From the NCBI GenBank assembly GCA_025617745.1, contig CM046859.1, positions 30,276,744-30,340,743 on the forward strand: 64,000 nucleotides of DNA, given 5' to 3'. Made by a program: the position numbers and the translations under genes. The stretch is from Heliocidaris erythrogramma. Its lineage: Eukaryota > Echinodermata > Echinoidea > Camarodonta > Echinometridae. Below the pieces are notes generated by a model. The model was not told where the DNA came from. It did not search any database and was given only the letters and a program-made list of their open reading frames with translations. Of the stretch, positions 46,898-59,150 are shown one piece after another. The stretch's first letter is position 1. Each line of letters begins with the position of its first letter.

Positions 46898-48329
46898 ACC
46901 AGCTCCACACAGTCAGCTAGCTGGCAGCCCTACACCATCGAAATGCGTACACATGATCGTTCCAAAGTCCTTGGTAAAAAGAAAAAATGGTTTTCAGCGC
47001 TCTCCTAGTTTATTTTGCGTACTGTGATGAGTTAGTATTAGGGATACTTTGTGACAAGATCTGCGATGTCCCTAAATTAGGGATGTTTTAAGACACACAA
47101 ATTCAGTGTTTTCTTGGTAGAATACAGTCATGCTATTCCACATGGGTAGTTATGGATTACATTTACGTACATATAGCCTTATTTTCCTTATATGATAATA
47201 TTTGCTTAACATGGATTAAGGTCACATGCTCACTTATTGTTAGAGCCATTGTAGATTTGGAAGATTCACTTGCTATCATAAAACATTTCTAGCTGATGGG
47301 AAAGCTCCAACATGAGAAGCTTGTTGGCAGCAGAATCGCACAGAGAATTTGGCAAATATTTTGTTTCCACTGGTATTTCGGTCCATGAAGTTATTGAGTT
47401 TTTACTCTTTCTGGTGAAGACATTTGGTGCATAAGTTTCATGAATTACCAAATGAACAACTATTTTAAAAAATGGAGTGGAAAATGAAAGGCATGCGTAA
47501 TGGGCGAGAGTATTAATGCATATTTATTAGCAAACATATGAGTTTTAAATCATGCTATTGATGCAAAAAATATAAATTACAACTGTAACTTGTGAATTGC
47601 CTCCATGTACAAGCGATTGTATGGGTAATTAAAAAACTAAATATATACTACTTAATAATACTTTACGTTAAAAATAAAAGAACATTCATGCATATACATG
47701 TATATCTTACATGGACTTGTATTTGGTTTGAAAATAATATCATTTGGTTTAATACTCTGTTTGTAGATGAGTATACCAGGGGTATGGTTTGGTCTCTATG
47801 CTTGGTATTAGCACCAAGTATATTATGCATTGGCAAGAAACTGCTGGCAATTACATAAAGTAATGAAACTTCATTACTTTTTTTACGAGGGGTGAGGGGA
47901 TTCCATAATGATTATGAGCTTTCATTTTGGTATTGTAAGTATGTCTTCATGCCAAATCTTTTTGTAAACCAACAGAAATATAATTATGTGATGTCTTTAT
48001 TGCTAAGGAGACTTCGTTTCATTGGAGTAGCTGAAGGAAATGCCTTCACACTATGGAGACACAATCCATGGTATTCGTATTAGAAAATTCATGTAGAATT
48101 TCTTCAGCATTCCATTAGAAAGATTTTTTTCTGAAAGAATTTGAAGTAAAGTCTAGGGAATGTTTGTGCAATCAAGGACAAAATTACTCCTGTATCTCCA
48201 TATTCGACTCTCTGAAGACTTTGGTTCCTAAACATGCTATATATTTTTTGCCTGAATGTTCGTATTTCCAGTAACTACAACCACTTGCACATCCCAAAAT
48301 TTGAATTTTATTTAGAAATGTTTTATTTT

Positions 48330-48366
48330 ATGCCTTCGCCTCCCGAAGGTGGTGCCGGAGGCATTA
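48330..48366. mobile_element. Helentron-like 5' palindrome fragment
   Basis: 'atgccttcgcctcccgaagg' then 'tggtgccggaggcat' form an imperfect palindrome with the same design as the starts at 8179 (gtctcgcc...ggcgagac) and 14267 (tacccccgcc...gggggta). Only this end is recognisable, so it is a short relic. Confidence 0.35.
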
Positions 48367-49450
48367 TTTTAATCTGGCCATAAAAATGAGTTTTGTTCCA
48401 AAACATGCTACATCCATAAAACAATGGCCTTCTCTAGGAATTGACCAATCATAGAGCAGCATTCCATGCATGTACTATGTGCACTGTATGTATGGGGAAG
48501 CAAAGAATTTATTTCCAAAATATGCTACATCTTCATGTTTTTAAAAGTAATGAAAAAAACAATTAGAGCACCTTGCTCAAATCACCTTTCCCATCAGTTT
48601 AAAAAACCTATGTTTCATTTAAAAAAGAGAATTAAAAATCTTATGTTTTTGTCAAAACTTGTTTGATAGATAAAGCATGTTATGGAACCAAACTCTTTGT
48701 ATGTTTACCAAAAGATGCAATATATGAATTAAGTTGTTATATTAGGGCAAGTCCAAACTATTTTGTTCAACCCGTGACTACTGAATTCTTTCAATCCCAT
48801 AGACTTATTACAGGGAACAACCGGTTCCTGTATGCAATGGGTTAATATTTTATTTAAGATCAGCTCTAAAATTTTGTGTATATCTGATGGTTATATTATC
48901 TAGCAAGCCCTATTAATAGCTTGGATTTAAAAAAAATATCAAACGAAATGATACATTTGATGTCCATTCATGTTCAAAATACCATTATACATGTACTTGG
49001 TAACGTCCATGTATGAACAAATACATTGGACTTGCCCATTACTGTAAAAGTGGAAATTTTCATACGATTAATTTTTTGCCCTCGGGCGAGTAAGGTGAAT
49101 TTCATGTGTTTTTAATTTCGCCAATGCACAAGGCTCATGGGCAAAAGAATACATAAACAAAAATATTCGTGTGTTTCTATATTCGCGCAAAAATCATGCC
49201 GCGTGAAACGCGTACAATTTTCCACGTTTACAGTATTATTCATGTACTTTGATTTGGATTAGGAGAAAAAGACCAAAGATATTACATTGTATTTATATAT
49301 GCAAGATTATTTAGGTATTCATCCTACCTTGATAAAACATCTGACTGTATGTTTTAATTTTGCAATATATTTGTATTTGAGGACATTGTACTAGTATTGT
49401 TTAAAATAAAACAGTAAATTTTGACAGTTTGATATACATGTAGTAGACCT

Positions 49451-49621
49451 GGGGGGTGTTTCATAATGCTGTTCGTAAGTTACGCACGACTTTACGCACT
49501 ACTGGTGATCAGTTCTTGTGCTAAATGATTGAGAATCTGATTAGTATAGCACCAAAGAACATGTTCCAGTTGTTCGTAAAGTCAATCGTAACTTTACGAA
49601 CAGCTTTATGAAACACCCCCC
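49451..49621. repeat. MITE with ggggggtgtttcataa ends
   Basis: The left arm 'ggggggtgtttcataatgct' and the right arm, reverse complemented, 'ggggggtgtttcataaagct' continue pairing through 'gttcgtaa(a)gttacg', about 38 bp in all. Its ends resemble the other 'tttcat' MITEs in the window. No coding potential. Confidence 0.7.
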
Positions 49622-50560
49622 GGGTGAACAATATAATACAGTACAGTACATGTAATTCAATAGTGCAACCTCTGTTTTGAGACATGTAATTACGAGGACA
49701 TTCACCCGTTCAAGAAAGCATGTGATCCCCATAAATCAGAAATAATACTGAATGGGACAAGGACCGACTCCAATTAATACAGTGGCCCCTCGTTAATATA
49801 ACAATGATACAGTATTTTTGCTGGTTCCGCTTCTCTGTGGTATATAATTTTCTGTTTAAAACCCAGATATAACAAAGTTTCCATATACCAAAGTTATTTC
49901 CCTGGTCCTAGGAGTTTGTTAAAATGAAATTCCACTTTACATTTAGAAACATGTAATGTATATGTAATGTTAAAATGTTATATAGTGTGTGGTTATTTGG
50001 AGTTCAGAAACTTGACTATGGCCTGTATATTTCAGTTCAGTACTTTTGTTAGAATACGTATTCCAGTAGATTGTGAGGAGGAATTCTTTCACCACCTTTT
50101 AAAGATAAGAGTCGAGTTCTGGTCATGCTATTGCATTTTGAGAGAAACTGTCTGGAAGCAATTTGGCAAGGTTGATTATATAATATGTAGTATATAGGAG
50201 TTGGTGTATACCGTGAGGCCTGGAATCATGAAAATGATAGGATGTTGGCTCAGTCCATCTAGCTGAAAGTCACCAACATTGCACACAGAAATGTGTATAT
50301 ATGTGGGACTACAACATGTTGCATGAAATTTTGCTCCAGGCATTTCATCTATTTCTGGCTATGTTTGTAGTAAGAAGGAATTTGAAGAGCAATCCTTTTC
50401 AGGGGACATTTCTTCTATGATATTCATTGAAACTGAAATAAAGAGAATGAGAAAGTTCACAAAATATTTTCCACCTATACCAGAACTCAACCGTCTCATT
50501 TTAAAGGATGGATTAGCAATTTCACTTGGCTTAAAATGCCTTTTTTTCTACCTTCCGGAT

Positions 50561-50640
50561 GCAGCTTTAATTAAATGCAGCTTTGGTAAAATGCAGCTTT
50601 GATTAAATGCAGCTTTGATTAAATGCAGCTTTGATTAAAT
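50561..50640. repeat. Minisatellite, five 16-bp units
   Basis: 'gcagctttgattaaat' is repeated five times. The first two copies carry small changes and the last three are identical. Confidence 0.85.
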
Positions 50641-51838
50641 GCATTTAAATTAAAGTAAGAATTAAAATTATATATATTTCTACAGAAAGTATATATTCGT
50701 AGAGAATGTTAAAGTGCAGAGTGATTCCTTTGTTTTAAAAGGATTTTATATTTTGGTAAATTCATATTTATGTAGAAAGCATATAGAATAGAATGGTGAG
50801 TAAATTAGATTTTTTTTGTACTAGGAAACGTTCCTATTGGAATCAAGTCATATGTGATGTCTGTAAAATTATTCTTAATAAATGATATTCAAATCAGTGA
50901 CATGTATAAATTCTGCTTTACAAAAGGAGTTCATTACAGAATTTTGCTGGACAGAAATATTCCTGTAGACGGGTGTAATGAGAAGTTTTGCAGAAAGTTG
51001 TTCAAACATACTTTCAGGTTTTTTTTTTATATGCTTCATCAGATTTTGTATAGTACATAACTGAATGCTTATAGTGTTTTTTGTTCATTGTTAATGTTTG
51101 ATGTGATAATACTCCGTCAATGTGATTGACACATATTGTGTACTTTGCACATGGGTAATATTGTATTATGTGAAATTATGACAAATTATAAAAAGACAAG
51201 ATAAGATCCAGTATATGGTATATGCTTGTCTAAAATGTGCAAGTAACTAATTCCAGTAAATCTCCATACTTGTTTTTGCTTGAATATTTCACATGGATTT
51301 GTAAGAGAACAAGGAAGTTGTACTTTTTGACTTGCATCTTTCAAACATGACAAAGATACATGTAGTACAATTAATAGCATCATAACATAATAAGCATATA
51401 CATGTACTAGCCGCTGCAGGTCATGACAAACGTTTCCATCTCACAAGTTGTTGTTGAAATCACCAGTGACATATCTTAGATAATATTTCCTAGAAGTTTT
51501 GGGACTAGACATCTCAGAAAATCCTGTCCTTTAGGTTTCTGCATCTCGTTTAATTGGATTTCATATTGCTATTATATTATGCCTCTAAATTCTTGACACC
51601 TCCTTTGTGACAGGAATTGAAGTTATTTTGAGAACATGCCACAGATGCTATTCAATGTGTTCTCTTTGTAACATTTGAATAACGTAAGGTCTTACAAAAC
51701 CAACAGCCTACCTGTACAACAACACCTATGATTGTGGGGGTAACTAACTATAAAATTAGTCTATATAATTTAATATACTGTACATGTAGTTCTCTTTACA
51801 ATGTGTTTCTGTCTGTTTACTGTCTTTTTGGAAGAAAC

Positions 51839-51844
51839 AATAAA
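51839..51844 (+). terminator. Candidate polyadenylation signal
   Basis: AATAAA is followed within 30 bases by a T/GT-rich stretch ('acttgtggcttttcattc'). It is one of several AATAAA hexamers in the 3' flank and would imply a 3' UTR near 5 kb, so it is only a candidate. Confidence 0.2.
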
Positions 51845-52380
51845 GATTATTCTGAATACTTGTGGCTTTTCATTCATATTTTAAAACCTTGTTAAAATTA
51901 TTTCAAGATTTCATTTCATAAGAAATTAAAAACCTGCCTTTAATTTGTAGAATATGTTCATTTTCATGTATATCTTATGTCTATAGTAATTGCCCACTTT
52001 TGTTGCTTTTATGTATGTTTTGTTATTTCCTTATTTCATTATGTATAATCCAACATTAACATCGATCTTTTTTCCCCTCTAATGTAAGTACATGTATTGT
52101 CAATTTGACAAAAAGTCAACACTTGATAAGATTATTATAGTACATATACATGTGTATAGATCACGGGCATTGCTATGAAAGGGGGTGGGGGCTGTTGTAT
52201 CAAATTTGCTGAATATTATGTGCAATTTTTTTGTAACAAAACACAAAACAGGTCATGGATGTGTATTGACAAAATTAATAATAGAAATCTATTTTGATTT
52301 ATACATGTTCTACAAAAAGCAAGGCAGATATTCAATTCTTTATGAAAAGGAGACAAAAGAGAGAGAGGGACAGGGAGAGG

Positions 52381-53078
52381 GAGAGGGGTCATTAAGGCCC
52401 CTATAGACCGTAGCCCAAGTTTGCTCGACGCCAAAAAGCGACGCAATTTTAGACAGTTATTGTCTTGTCAATCATTCAGATAGAGTAATAATTTGCCTTT
52501 AAATGAGCCTTGGGTCCATGGTTCGAAATCTACTCTTGCCCGTTTCTAAAAATGGTCTATTGTGCCGCAGTGCGGTGTGTCTCCTATCGATTTTAAAGTG
52601 CTAAAATGGGATGTCGAAACGGGGACGCATTCATGCAACAACAAAAAATAAAAATCGTGAGTATCGAACCATGGACCACCATGGTCAGAAATTTAACGTT
52701 AGAGCAAGTAACTAACTGGGCCCTCCTGCAAACAGCAGGCCCAGATAGCTCTTAACCCCAGCATTGTCAAGGTTTGATATCAGGGGCGGCTCCAGGATTT
52801 TGTAAAAGGGGAAGGAGTTCAATTCCTTTCGGAAGTCTCACAGGCTAAGTCGGGGTGGCTCCATAATTCTTATTAAGAGAGGGAGGGGTCAAATTCTCCA
52901 TAAATCTAGCAGGCAAAAGGGGGATCTGGACCTCGTGACCCCCTGGAAACGACCCTTATTGTTTTGCAACATTGCGAAATTCGCGCCGAGAATCGAACCT
53001 GGACTGTCGCGGTCAGAAACTGAGCATTAGTACTAGTAGCTATCAGGAAGGTCCGACTTTTCGTACCATCAGATAGAT
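52381..53078 (-). repeat. Mosaic of tRNA-like and hAT-like repeats
   Basis: On the minus strand, 52657-52770 and 52985-53045 contain B-box-like 'ggttcgatactc' and 'ggttcgattctcggcgc' preceded by 'tttctgacc(g/a)...', and the same module recurs at 55021-55140. Between them, 52781 onwards is a hAT-like end 'caggggcggctccagga'. 52500-52560 also matches 55215-55275. No gene is seen. Confidence 0.4.
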
Positions 53079-53464
53079 TTTAAAGGGTCACTAAAATAAA
53101 AAAATAATTGCCCATTTTTCGTAGGAAGGTGTCATCAGGAGCCAAAAAATATCTTATCACACAATTTTTTATGCATTCACTCATATTTTATAATCATTTG
53201 AAAAGTACATTTTTGCTGATTTACACAGTCATAAGCCCCGCCCCTAAAAAACCCATCGAAGCGACATCCGTGATCACGTGATCTGTGACGCATGAAAAGT
53301 AAGGGAAAATATTCCACTAACCTATACCGTGCGCGCCCGGAGGCCCCGGCAGGCCCAGCCCGGTGCCGAGCATGATATTCACCGCATCGACCATTTGCAT
53401 TACGTATTTTCGAGTGTTTAACTCCTCACAATAAATTTGATTTTGGGACACAGTTTCATCAATA

Positions 53465-53708
53465 ATGCCTAATCGGTGTATAGTTGCGGGCTGTAGCAAG
53501 ACCCCTAAAGATGGTGTAAGCCTACATCATTTTCCCAAAGATGAAAATCTACGGAAATTGTGGGTCGCAAATGTAAAGCTCACGCGGGCAGAGTGGCAAG
53601 GGCCGGCCAAGTGAGTGGAGTACAATCTGCAGCGATCACTTTGCCGAAGATGATTTTGAGGATCCTGGCCTGTATTCCGAATTTGGCATGAAGAGAAGGA
53701 TAAGCTAG
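53465..53708 (+). pseudogene. THAP zinc-finger domain, frameshifted
   Basis: The frame starts MPNRCIVAGCSKTPKDGVSL, continues HHFPKDENLRKLW, and closes, after a one-base frame change near 53612, with WSTICSDHFAEDDFEDP. C5, C10 and the later C-x-x-H with about 44 residues between them match the C2CH THAP pattern, and HHFP and LRKLW are at the expected places. THAP domains bind DNA in host regulators and in several transposases. The TTAA ends around it favour a transposon origin. A host THAP gene exon is the alternative. Confidence 0.65.
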
Positions 53709-53784
53709 CTAAAATAAAAGATTCAGCTATTCCAAAGATCAGACTTGGAGTCAAGTCTTCCAATCTGTTTTTGAACGACAGCAG

Positions 53785-53925
53785 CTTCACCCGTAGACCT
53801 GACCGTTCTGACTCTCGTTCGTTAGCTAAGACGACCTAACGAACGAGAGACAGCATTTTCGGTCTACTTCACCCGTAACTCCAGGGAGCTCCAACGCGTT
53901 GGAGCTCCCTGGAGTTACTTCACCC
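53785..53925. repeat. Two palindromic inserts between three copies of cttcaccc
   Basis: cttcaccc occurs at 53785-53792, 53867-53874 and 53918-53925. Between the first two lies a 74-bp imperfect palindrome (gtagacc...ggtcta, with ctctcgttcgttag / ctaacgaacgagag arms). Between the second two lies a 43-bp near-perfect palindrome whose arms are 'taactccagggagctccaac' and its complement. The arrangement looks like two insertions that duplicated the same 8-bp target. Confidence 0.75.
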
Positions 53926-54776
53926 ACGGCCCCTCACCGTATTCTGCGAGGGGTTCAAACATATAATATGGTCGAATTTCCCCTTGCCACTCGAGCTGCT
54001 TTGCCTTCGGGGTCTGATAAATCATCTGATAAATCAGAGTTCGTATCTGCATGGCTCAGAAAAGTCCTCCAACTCGGAATCGCGGGCACTTTTCCTCTCT
54101 CTATATAAGTTACTCGAATTCAGCCAAAATCTAAAGCGAAGTAAAAAAAAAAAAAGGCGGTAAGTGAAATAAACAAAACAAAAGCGTTCACCAGTCGCTA
54201 TGTACGAGGGGAACATAGTCACTGCCGTACTTTGTGTAGGACATAGTACATAAAGACGCATAAAACGGCTGTGCACGCGTTTATGACCAATGCAAAATTT
54301 TCGTTCGGCAAGCTCAGATGGATGAGAACATTGTTCAAAAGAAAAGCTAAAAAACAAAACAAGAGCTGTATATTTGGGCAAAAGCGTTTTCTGATCTTGT
54401 AGAAAATATATTGCTAATGATTATTCACTCCTAAGATTATATTGATTAATTTCTTTTTTTCATAAATTGTCCGTTGAACAGAGGGGTCAAATACCGCATT
54501 CTGTGTACAATATTATATGCTGCAGCCTGCAGATCTTGTGCCTCTTACTTTTCATACGTCACTTGGGGGTTAGCCAATCAGCTCACGAGTTTTAAGGAAC
54601 GGTCCCAAAACCTCTACTTTCTGAGTCCCCTTTTTCGCCAAAACGAGACATAATTTGGACAATCGATTGGCAGATTCGTGATTAGAAGGCCAAACTACAT
54701 GGAAAGAGCACCCATTTTCTCTCTAATTTAGTCAACCTTTAACCAACTTTGCTCGCCGATAACAATATTTTAATGT

Positions 54777-55340
54777 CAGGAGTGGCTTCAGGACTTTGCA
54801 ATAAAAAAGGGGCGGGGTTCAGTTTCCCTAAAAAGCTCACAAGCAGAAAGGGGCATTCAAAGACCCATGGACAGCCTGAATCTGCCCCTTGAGGCGGCTC
54901 CAGGATTATGTATAAAGGGGGTGAAATCCCCAAAAATCTTTTGACAAGTAAAAAAAAAAGGGGGCAGATCCCCTGAACCCCCTACTTTTCCCCGATCCGC
55001 AAAATTACAAAAAACTTTACAAGGAATCGAACCTGGTTCACCACGGTCAGAAAATTAACATTAAAGCAAGTTGCTAGCTGGGCCCTCCTGCGCATAGCAG
55101 TCCCAGATAGCTCTTAACCCCAACTTTGCTGGCCGACAAAGAACGACAAAATCTCGTAGGCTTAAAGCACGTTTGGAACGGTAGACCATTGAGCACTTGC
55201 CCTCTCATGGGCCTCGATCGGGTCCACGTTTGGGTCCACGTTTGGAAGTCAATTCTTGCCCATTTCCCGTAATGAGTTGCTTTATACAGATATGAAAAAG
55301 TTCTGTGTTTTTCTAAATCTGAACTTTTATTAACCCAATT
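54777..55340. repeat. Further hAT-like and tRNA-like repeat fragments
   Basis: 54777 starts 'caggagtggcttcagga', and a second end 'gaggcggctccaggatta' lies near 54891. 55021-55140 is the third copy of the tRNA-like module (minus strand 'accaggttcgattcc'). 55215-55275 matches 52500-52560. Long frames here cross repeats and are not genes. Confidence 0.4.
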
Positions 55341-55805
55341 TATAATATTAATAATGAAATAAATTTGATTTTTCAAACATACATGGTCCTTCTCTACCCT
55401 CCCCCCCCCCCTCTCTCTCTTTCTCATTCTCACTCCTCTCTCATTCTCACTCGACCCATTCTCTCTGTTTCCTTCTCTCTCACCGTATCCCTTTCTTTCT
55501 TTCTTCAATTCTTCTCTTATTTTCTCCCCCATGACTCTCACTTCTACTCTCTTTCGTTCTGTTTTATTCATTTACTTCGATTACAAGTACTTTGACTTTC
55601 TTAATTTCTATTTTCTATCATAGAATGTCATCCGTCTCAATGAAATTTGGCTCGGATGAACCCTTCGTAATATTTGTGTATATAACATTTCTTAATTCAA
55701 AACACCCCCTTTGAAACAAGCTTTAAAAATAATTTGAGAGTTTGGCACAAAAATGTTCAGGTGACATTATAGGGGAGAGTGGGTGAAGTGGGACAAGAAT
55801 CGTGA
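55341..55805. other. CT-rich low-complexity tract and left flank of the DIRS element
   Basis: 55396-55520 is C- and CT-rich simple sequence that produces long spurious frames on both strands. 55770-55800 contains 'gtgggtgaagtgggacaag', similar to 'gaggtgggacaac' and 'gtgaactgggacaaaac' at 61764-61800, so the DIRS element probably landed inside an older repeat. Confidence 0.45.
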
Positions 55806-55975
55806 ATTTACTACAATAAATTGATGTATATACCTATTATGCTAGTTGACCTAAACTACGCCACCACCGAGAAACTTAAAAGTCACATTCGCGCACGCCC
55901 CACCCCTATACCGCTATACCGCCTTCCCATAGTCACCTGCGTGAGCGCACGCCCGCCATCTTCCTCTTTTCATTC
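55806..55975 (+). repeat. DIRS left inverted terminal repeat
   Basis: About 170 bp, pairing with 61261-61595 in reverse complement ('ctacgccaccaccgagaaac', 'cctgcgtgagcgcacgcccg'). Its outer 40 bases are also complementary to the first half of the internal region at 61095. Confidence 0.85.
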
Positions 55976-56439
55976 TCGCTGCCGATGAGTGAACATTGTC
56001 AGATAAGTCACTGCGCCCAAAATTGAGATTTATCTCTATTTTTGCGCTTTTTGATCTGCTTTAATATTTTTTGCGTCTACATTTAATGCTTATTTTATTT
56101 GTGGTACGGATTTTCTAGTCACGTTGTTTTAAGACAGGAAATTAGTTATTTTTCTGTCTCGCTTTTCTTCCCCTTCGTTCCTCCCGGTGATATAGCTTTT
56201 CGCTCGTTTGCTGGGTGGGCGATCCAGGCTTGGCACGTGGCCGTGCTTGGGTCGTTGGGGATTTCTTTTTTCGTGCACAGCCCTTGGGGTGTTTGATAGC
56301 TCCTTTTCACACTTAGTTGTGCTTGTATTCCCTTATTTAGGAATACTGTGAGCTCTTTATTTTTCACCCCCGCGCGCTTGTTTAAATAACTTAATTTTTG
56401 TTTTGTATTTTCAGGTTTTTGTCTCACATCGACTCTATA

Positions 56440-58440
56440 GCTTCGGTATGAGTTTTCCTCGACTCCGGTTACCCGTACGGCGCCCGCCAGTACGCAGGCT
56501 GACCCGGCGGGAGCCAGTGTTACGGCTTCTTCTTTGAGACGCAGTACACTTTCTACCGGGACGGGCGTGAGGTCGTCGAGTCGTTCAGGAACTATCTTCC
56601 CAGACTTTTCGTCGGGAGGTAAGTTAGGGACCCCTGCGTGCAGGGGGTCTCGAACTGGGTCAGGCAACTTGTTGTTTGCTAGCCCGGCAGCGGCCGGTTT
56701 CAGCATTACAACATCAGTCGGGTCTTCTGGTCCCGACGAGGGACGACCGCAGGCCCCCGAACTCAGGGCGTAAGTTTCGCCGGTCTTCCGACCACTGAAA
56801 CTCACGTCCTCACAGGGGGAGCTGTCGGATGCCCGACAACAAGCTCCCACCTGAATATAGACACTGGAGCTTTTAGTGATCTATATACTCTTGGTGACTC
56901 GCCGAGCCGTAGCTCAGCCTTTGTCACTATAGAGAAGGCTACCCCTCGTTCCAAACGGGTGGGTAGCCATGAGACATCCGAACGCCCTGCCAAGCAAGGC
57001 CTTCCGGATATGGTCATGGAGCCGACTTCTGTGCCGGAGGGCCAAAGCCCTCCCTGCGTGAAGTCTAAAAGGCACCAGTCGACCAAGTCTCTCTCAAAGT
57101 CAAAATGTAAGGTTGCCCCGAGCAAACCTAGAAATTTGACAAGGAAGAAGGATAAGGTCTCCCGACACGAGACGCCAGATCCTCCTCCCTTACCGGTCGA
57201 ACAGGCTGAACTTCTTCGCCTTGTGAAGATAGTTGCCGAGAAGAGCGGGGTGGTTACCGCCGACTGCGGGTGCCTCTGACCCTGCCCCGGACGATGATCA
57301 GTCCGTAGGTGCGGGTAATCCGAACCAGGTACCGAATTTATTCCGTTTCGGTTCGACTATTCCCGACCCCTCACCGGTTTCCGGTCTTGGGTTATCGGGT
57401 TCTGGCTCCGGTTTGCCGATTTCCGGTATCCGGCTCCGAATTGTCGAATTCTGGCCCCGGTTTGCCGTTTTACGGCTCCGGACTGCCGATATCAGGCCCT
57501 GGTCAGCAGGTGCCTAGCTCTCAAGAGCCTCTTATTCACGCCGGCTCTTTTTTATCCGGTCGTGTTTGGCCCCTTGAGGGTCATGCTCAATCCCGGCAGG
57601 CCCAGAGCCTCCCGGCAAGAGCTGCTCCGATACCGGAAACTCGGCACTTGGTGCTCCACCCGGTGAGGAGGCCTTTGGTTCGTGGATACATCCGCCCCTG
57701 ATGCTGACTCTGATGTTGAGTCTCAAGCCAGTGCGGTCCTCCAACACTCTCGTGGGTTGGCTGTCGACGCGCAGGCTCTTTTGGAGAAATACTTACCTGA
57801 GACTTTCCCTCTTCGGGAATACCCCTTTCTGATGATTTCAAGGCTGCCTACGCAAACTTAGCTGAACAGGCGTCGCAGCTTGCTCGGGGCTTTGCTTTCC
57901 GTCCCCAAGATTCAGTCGGGTTCTTCCAACGGAAGATTTTTTCGCCCGACATGAATCATGTAGGGGCGAGACTTGGTGTGAGTTTCAGGAGTAAAGGTTA
58001 CTCATCCAAGGATAGGCGGTTTCGGGACGTTGAGACCCACACCAGATCTGGCCTGCGGCTCATCTGGGGTCTCTAATCAGCCTCAAAATCAGGTCTCGAG
58101 AATTTCAAGTTTCTGAGTCTAATGGGCTGATTTTGGACAAGACCCTTGCGGCCGTCAAAGCCACGAACTCTAGGAGAGAGCTGGATCTCTCGTCCTTAGG
58201 GCTTCTGGATAGGGATACTCCCTTCCTGCTGGGGGGAATTTCGCAGTCGGAGGGGCAACTCTTTGGGGGTCAGTTTGCCGCTGTTCTTCAGCGACTCAAC
58301 CCTCTAGTCTGAGAGCTAGGGTGCCGGTGTTTCCGACCCCACGCTTTAAGCGGGTGAGCTCGACCCCTCCTTGCGCGGCGTTTCCCTTGGGTCAACAGCC
58401 CAAACCTACTCGAGGTGGAGGCTCCGGCCAAGCCTAAGCA
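56440..58440 (+). mobile_element. DIRS gag-like region (fossil)
   Basis: GC-rich, Pro/Ser/Gly-rich coding-like sequence that precedes the reverse transcriptase, where DIRS elements have their first frame. No sharp motif identifies it. Long open frames on the opposite strand here are mirror artefacts of the GC-rich composition. Confidence 0.45.
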
Positions 58441-58469
58441 GGCCTTTTGAAGAGGCGCCCGAGCTTTGG

Positions 58470-59150
58470 ATCATCAAGTAGGTGGACGACTTGGTACTTT
58501 CTTCCTGCTTGGGAAGCAATTACCGAGGACAGCTTCGTTCCCTCAATCGTGCGAGACGGCTTCTTTATAAAGCTCGCAGAGCCCGTCCCGCACGGTGCTT
58601 TCCGTATCCGCCCGCCATCAGCAGCATATCTCGGCCGATATTCAGTTGCTGCTGGTGAAGGGCGCAATAGAAAAGGTGAGAGACCACCCACATTTGTGTC
58701 TCTCACCTATCTTTATGATTCCCAAACGCTCGGGGAAACTAAGAATGATCCTCAATATGAAGGTCATCAACACCTTTATTCCTCCGGTACACTTCCGGAT
58801 GGAAACGCTAGCGTCCATTCTACCGACAATCGAGTAGTCAGACTTGGCGGTTTCGCTCGATTTGAAGGACGCATACTTCCATATCCCAATACATCCCCGT
58901 CGCGGGATCTTTTGGGGTTCGCTTTCAAGGTTTCGCGCCCTTCCATTCGGGCTGAAACCAGCTCCCCGCATTTTCACCCGGGCGGTCTCCGACTTTTTGT
59001 CTACCTGGACGATTGGCTTCTGGTAACACATTCAGAGTTGGTGCTCCGAGACCAGTTGTACTTCTTACTCCAGACTACTCAGGAGCTAGGGTTTCTAATC
59101 AACTGGGAGATGGGAGAAATCGGAGCTGTCTCCCACCCATACCCCAGTGT
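58470..59150 (+). mobile_element. DIRS reverse transcriptase region (fossil)
   Basis: The reverse transcriptase blocks typical of DIRS are recognisable: an 'L-S-P-I-F ... P-K-R-S-G-K-L-R' block, 'S-L-D-L-K-D-A-Y-F-H-I-P' and a 'Y-L-D-D-W' active-site box. Confidence 0.85.

Larger units (their letters stand above)
46898..52100 (+). other. ovoA 3' flank, probably with long 3' UTR
   Basis: After the stop there is no further coding exon. Possible polyadenylation signals AATAAA occur at 47673, 49405, 50437 and 51839; the transcript end cannot be chosen from sequence. The stretch contains a palindrome (48330), a MITE (49451), a minisatellite (50561) and a dispersed repeat (50338-50520). Confidence 0.4.
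53084..54738 (+). mobile_element. TTAA-flanked DNA transposon carrying a THAP frame (Kolobok-like)
   Basis: TTAA lies at 53080-53083 and 54739-54742. The left end is AGGGTCACTAAAAT and the right, reverse complemented, AGGTTGACTAAATT. A THAP-domain frame starts at 53465. TTAA duplication together with a THAP domain is characteristic of Kolobok transposons, as I know the family. No transposase catalytic domain is seen, so this looks like a deleted or non-autonomous copy. It holds the palindromic insertions at 53793-53917. Confidence 0.45.

Noticed and set aside
53899-54108. 69-residue frame after the THAP segment
   Set aside because: It starts within a palindromic insert and shows no recognisable motif, so it cannot be supported as part of a transposase.
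55074-55571. 165-residue minus-strand open frame
   Set aside because: It crosses a CT simple-sequence tract (Arg/Glu/Lys-rich translation) and a tRNA-like repeat, so it is not a gene.
56146-56850. 234-residue minus-strand open frame
   Set aside because: It lies on the opposite strand of the GC-rich DIRS gag-like region, has no recognisable domain, and is explained by base composition.
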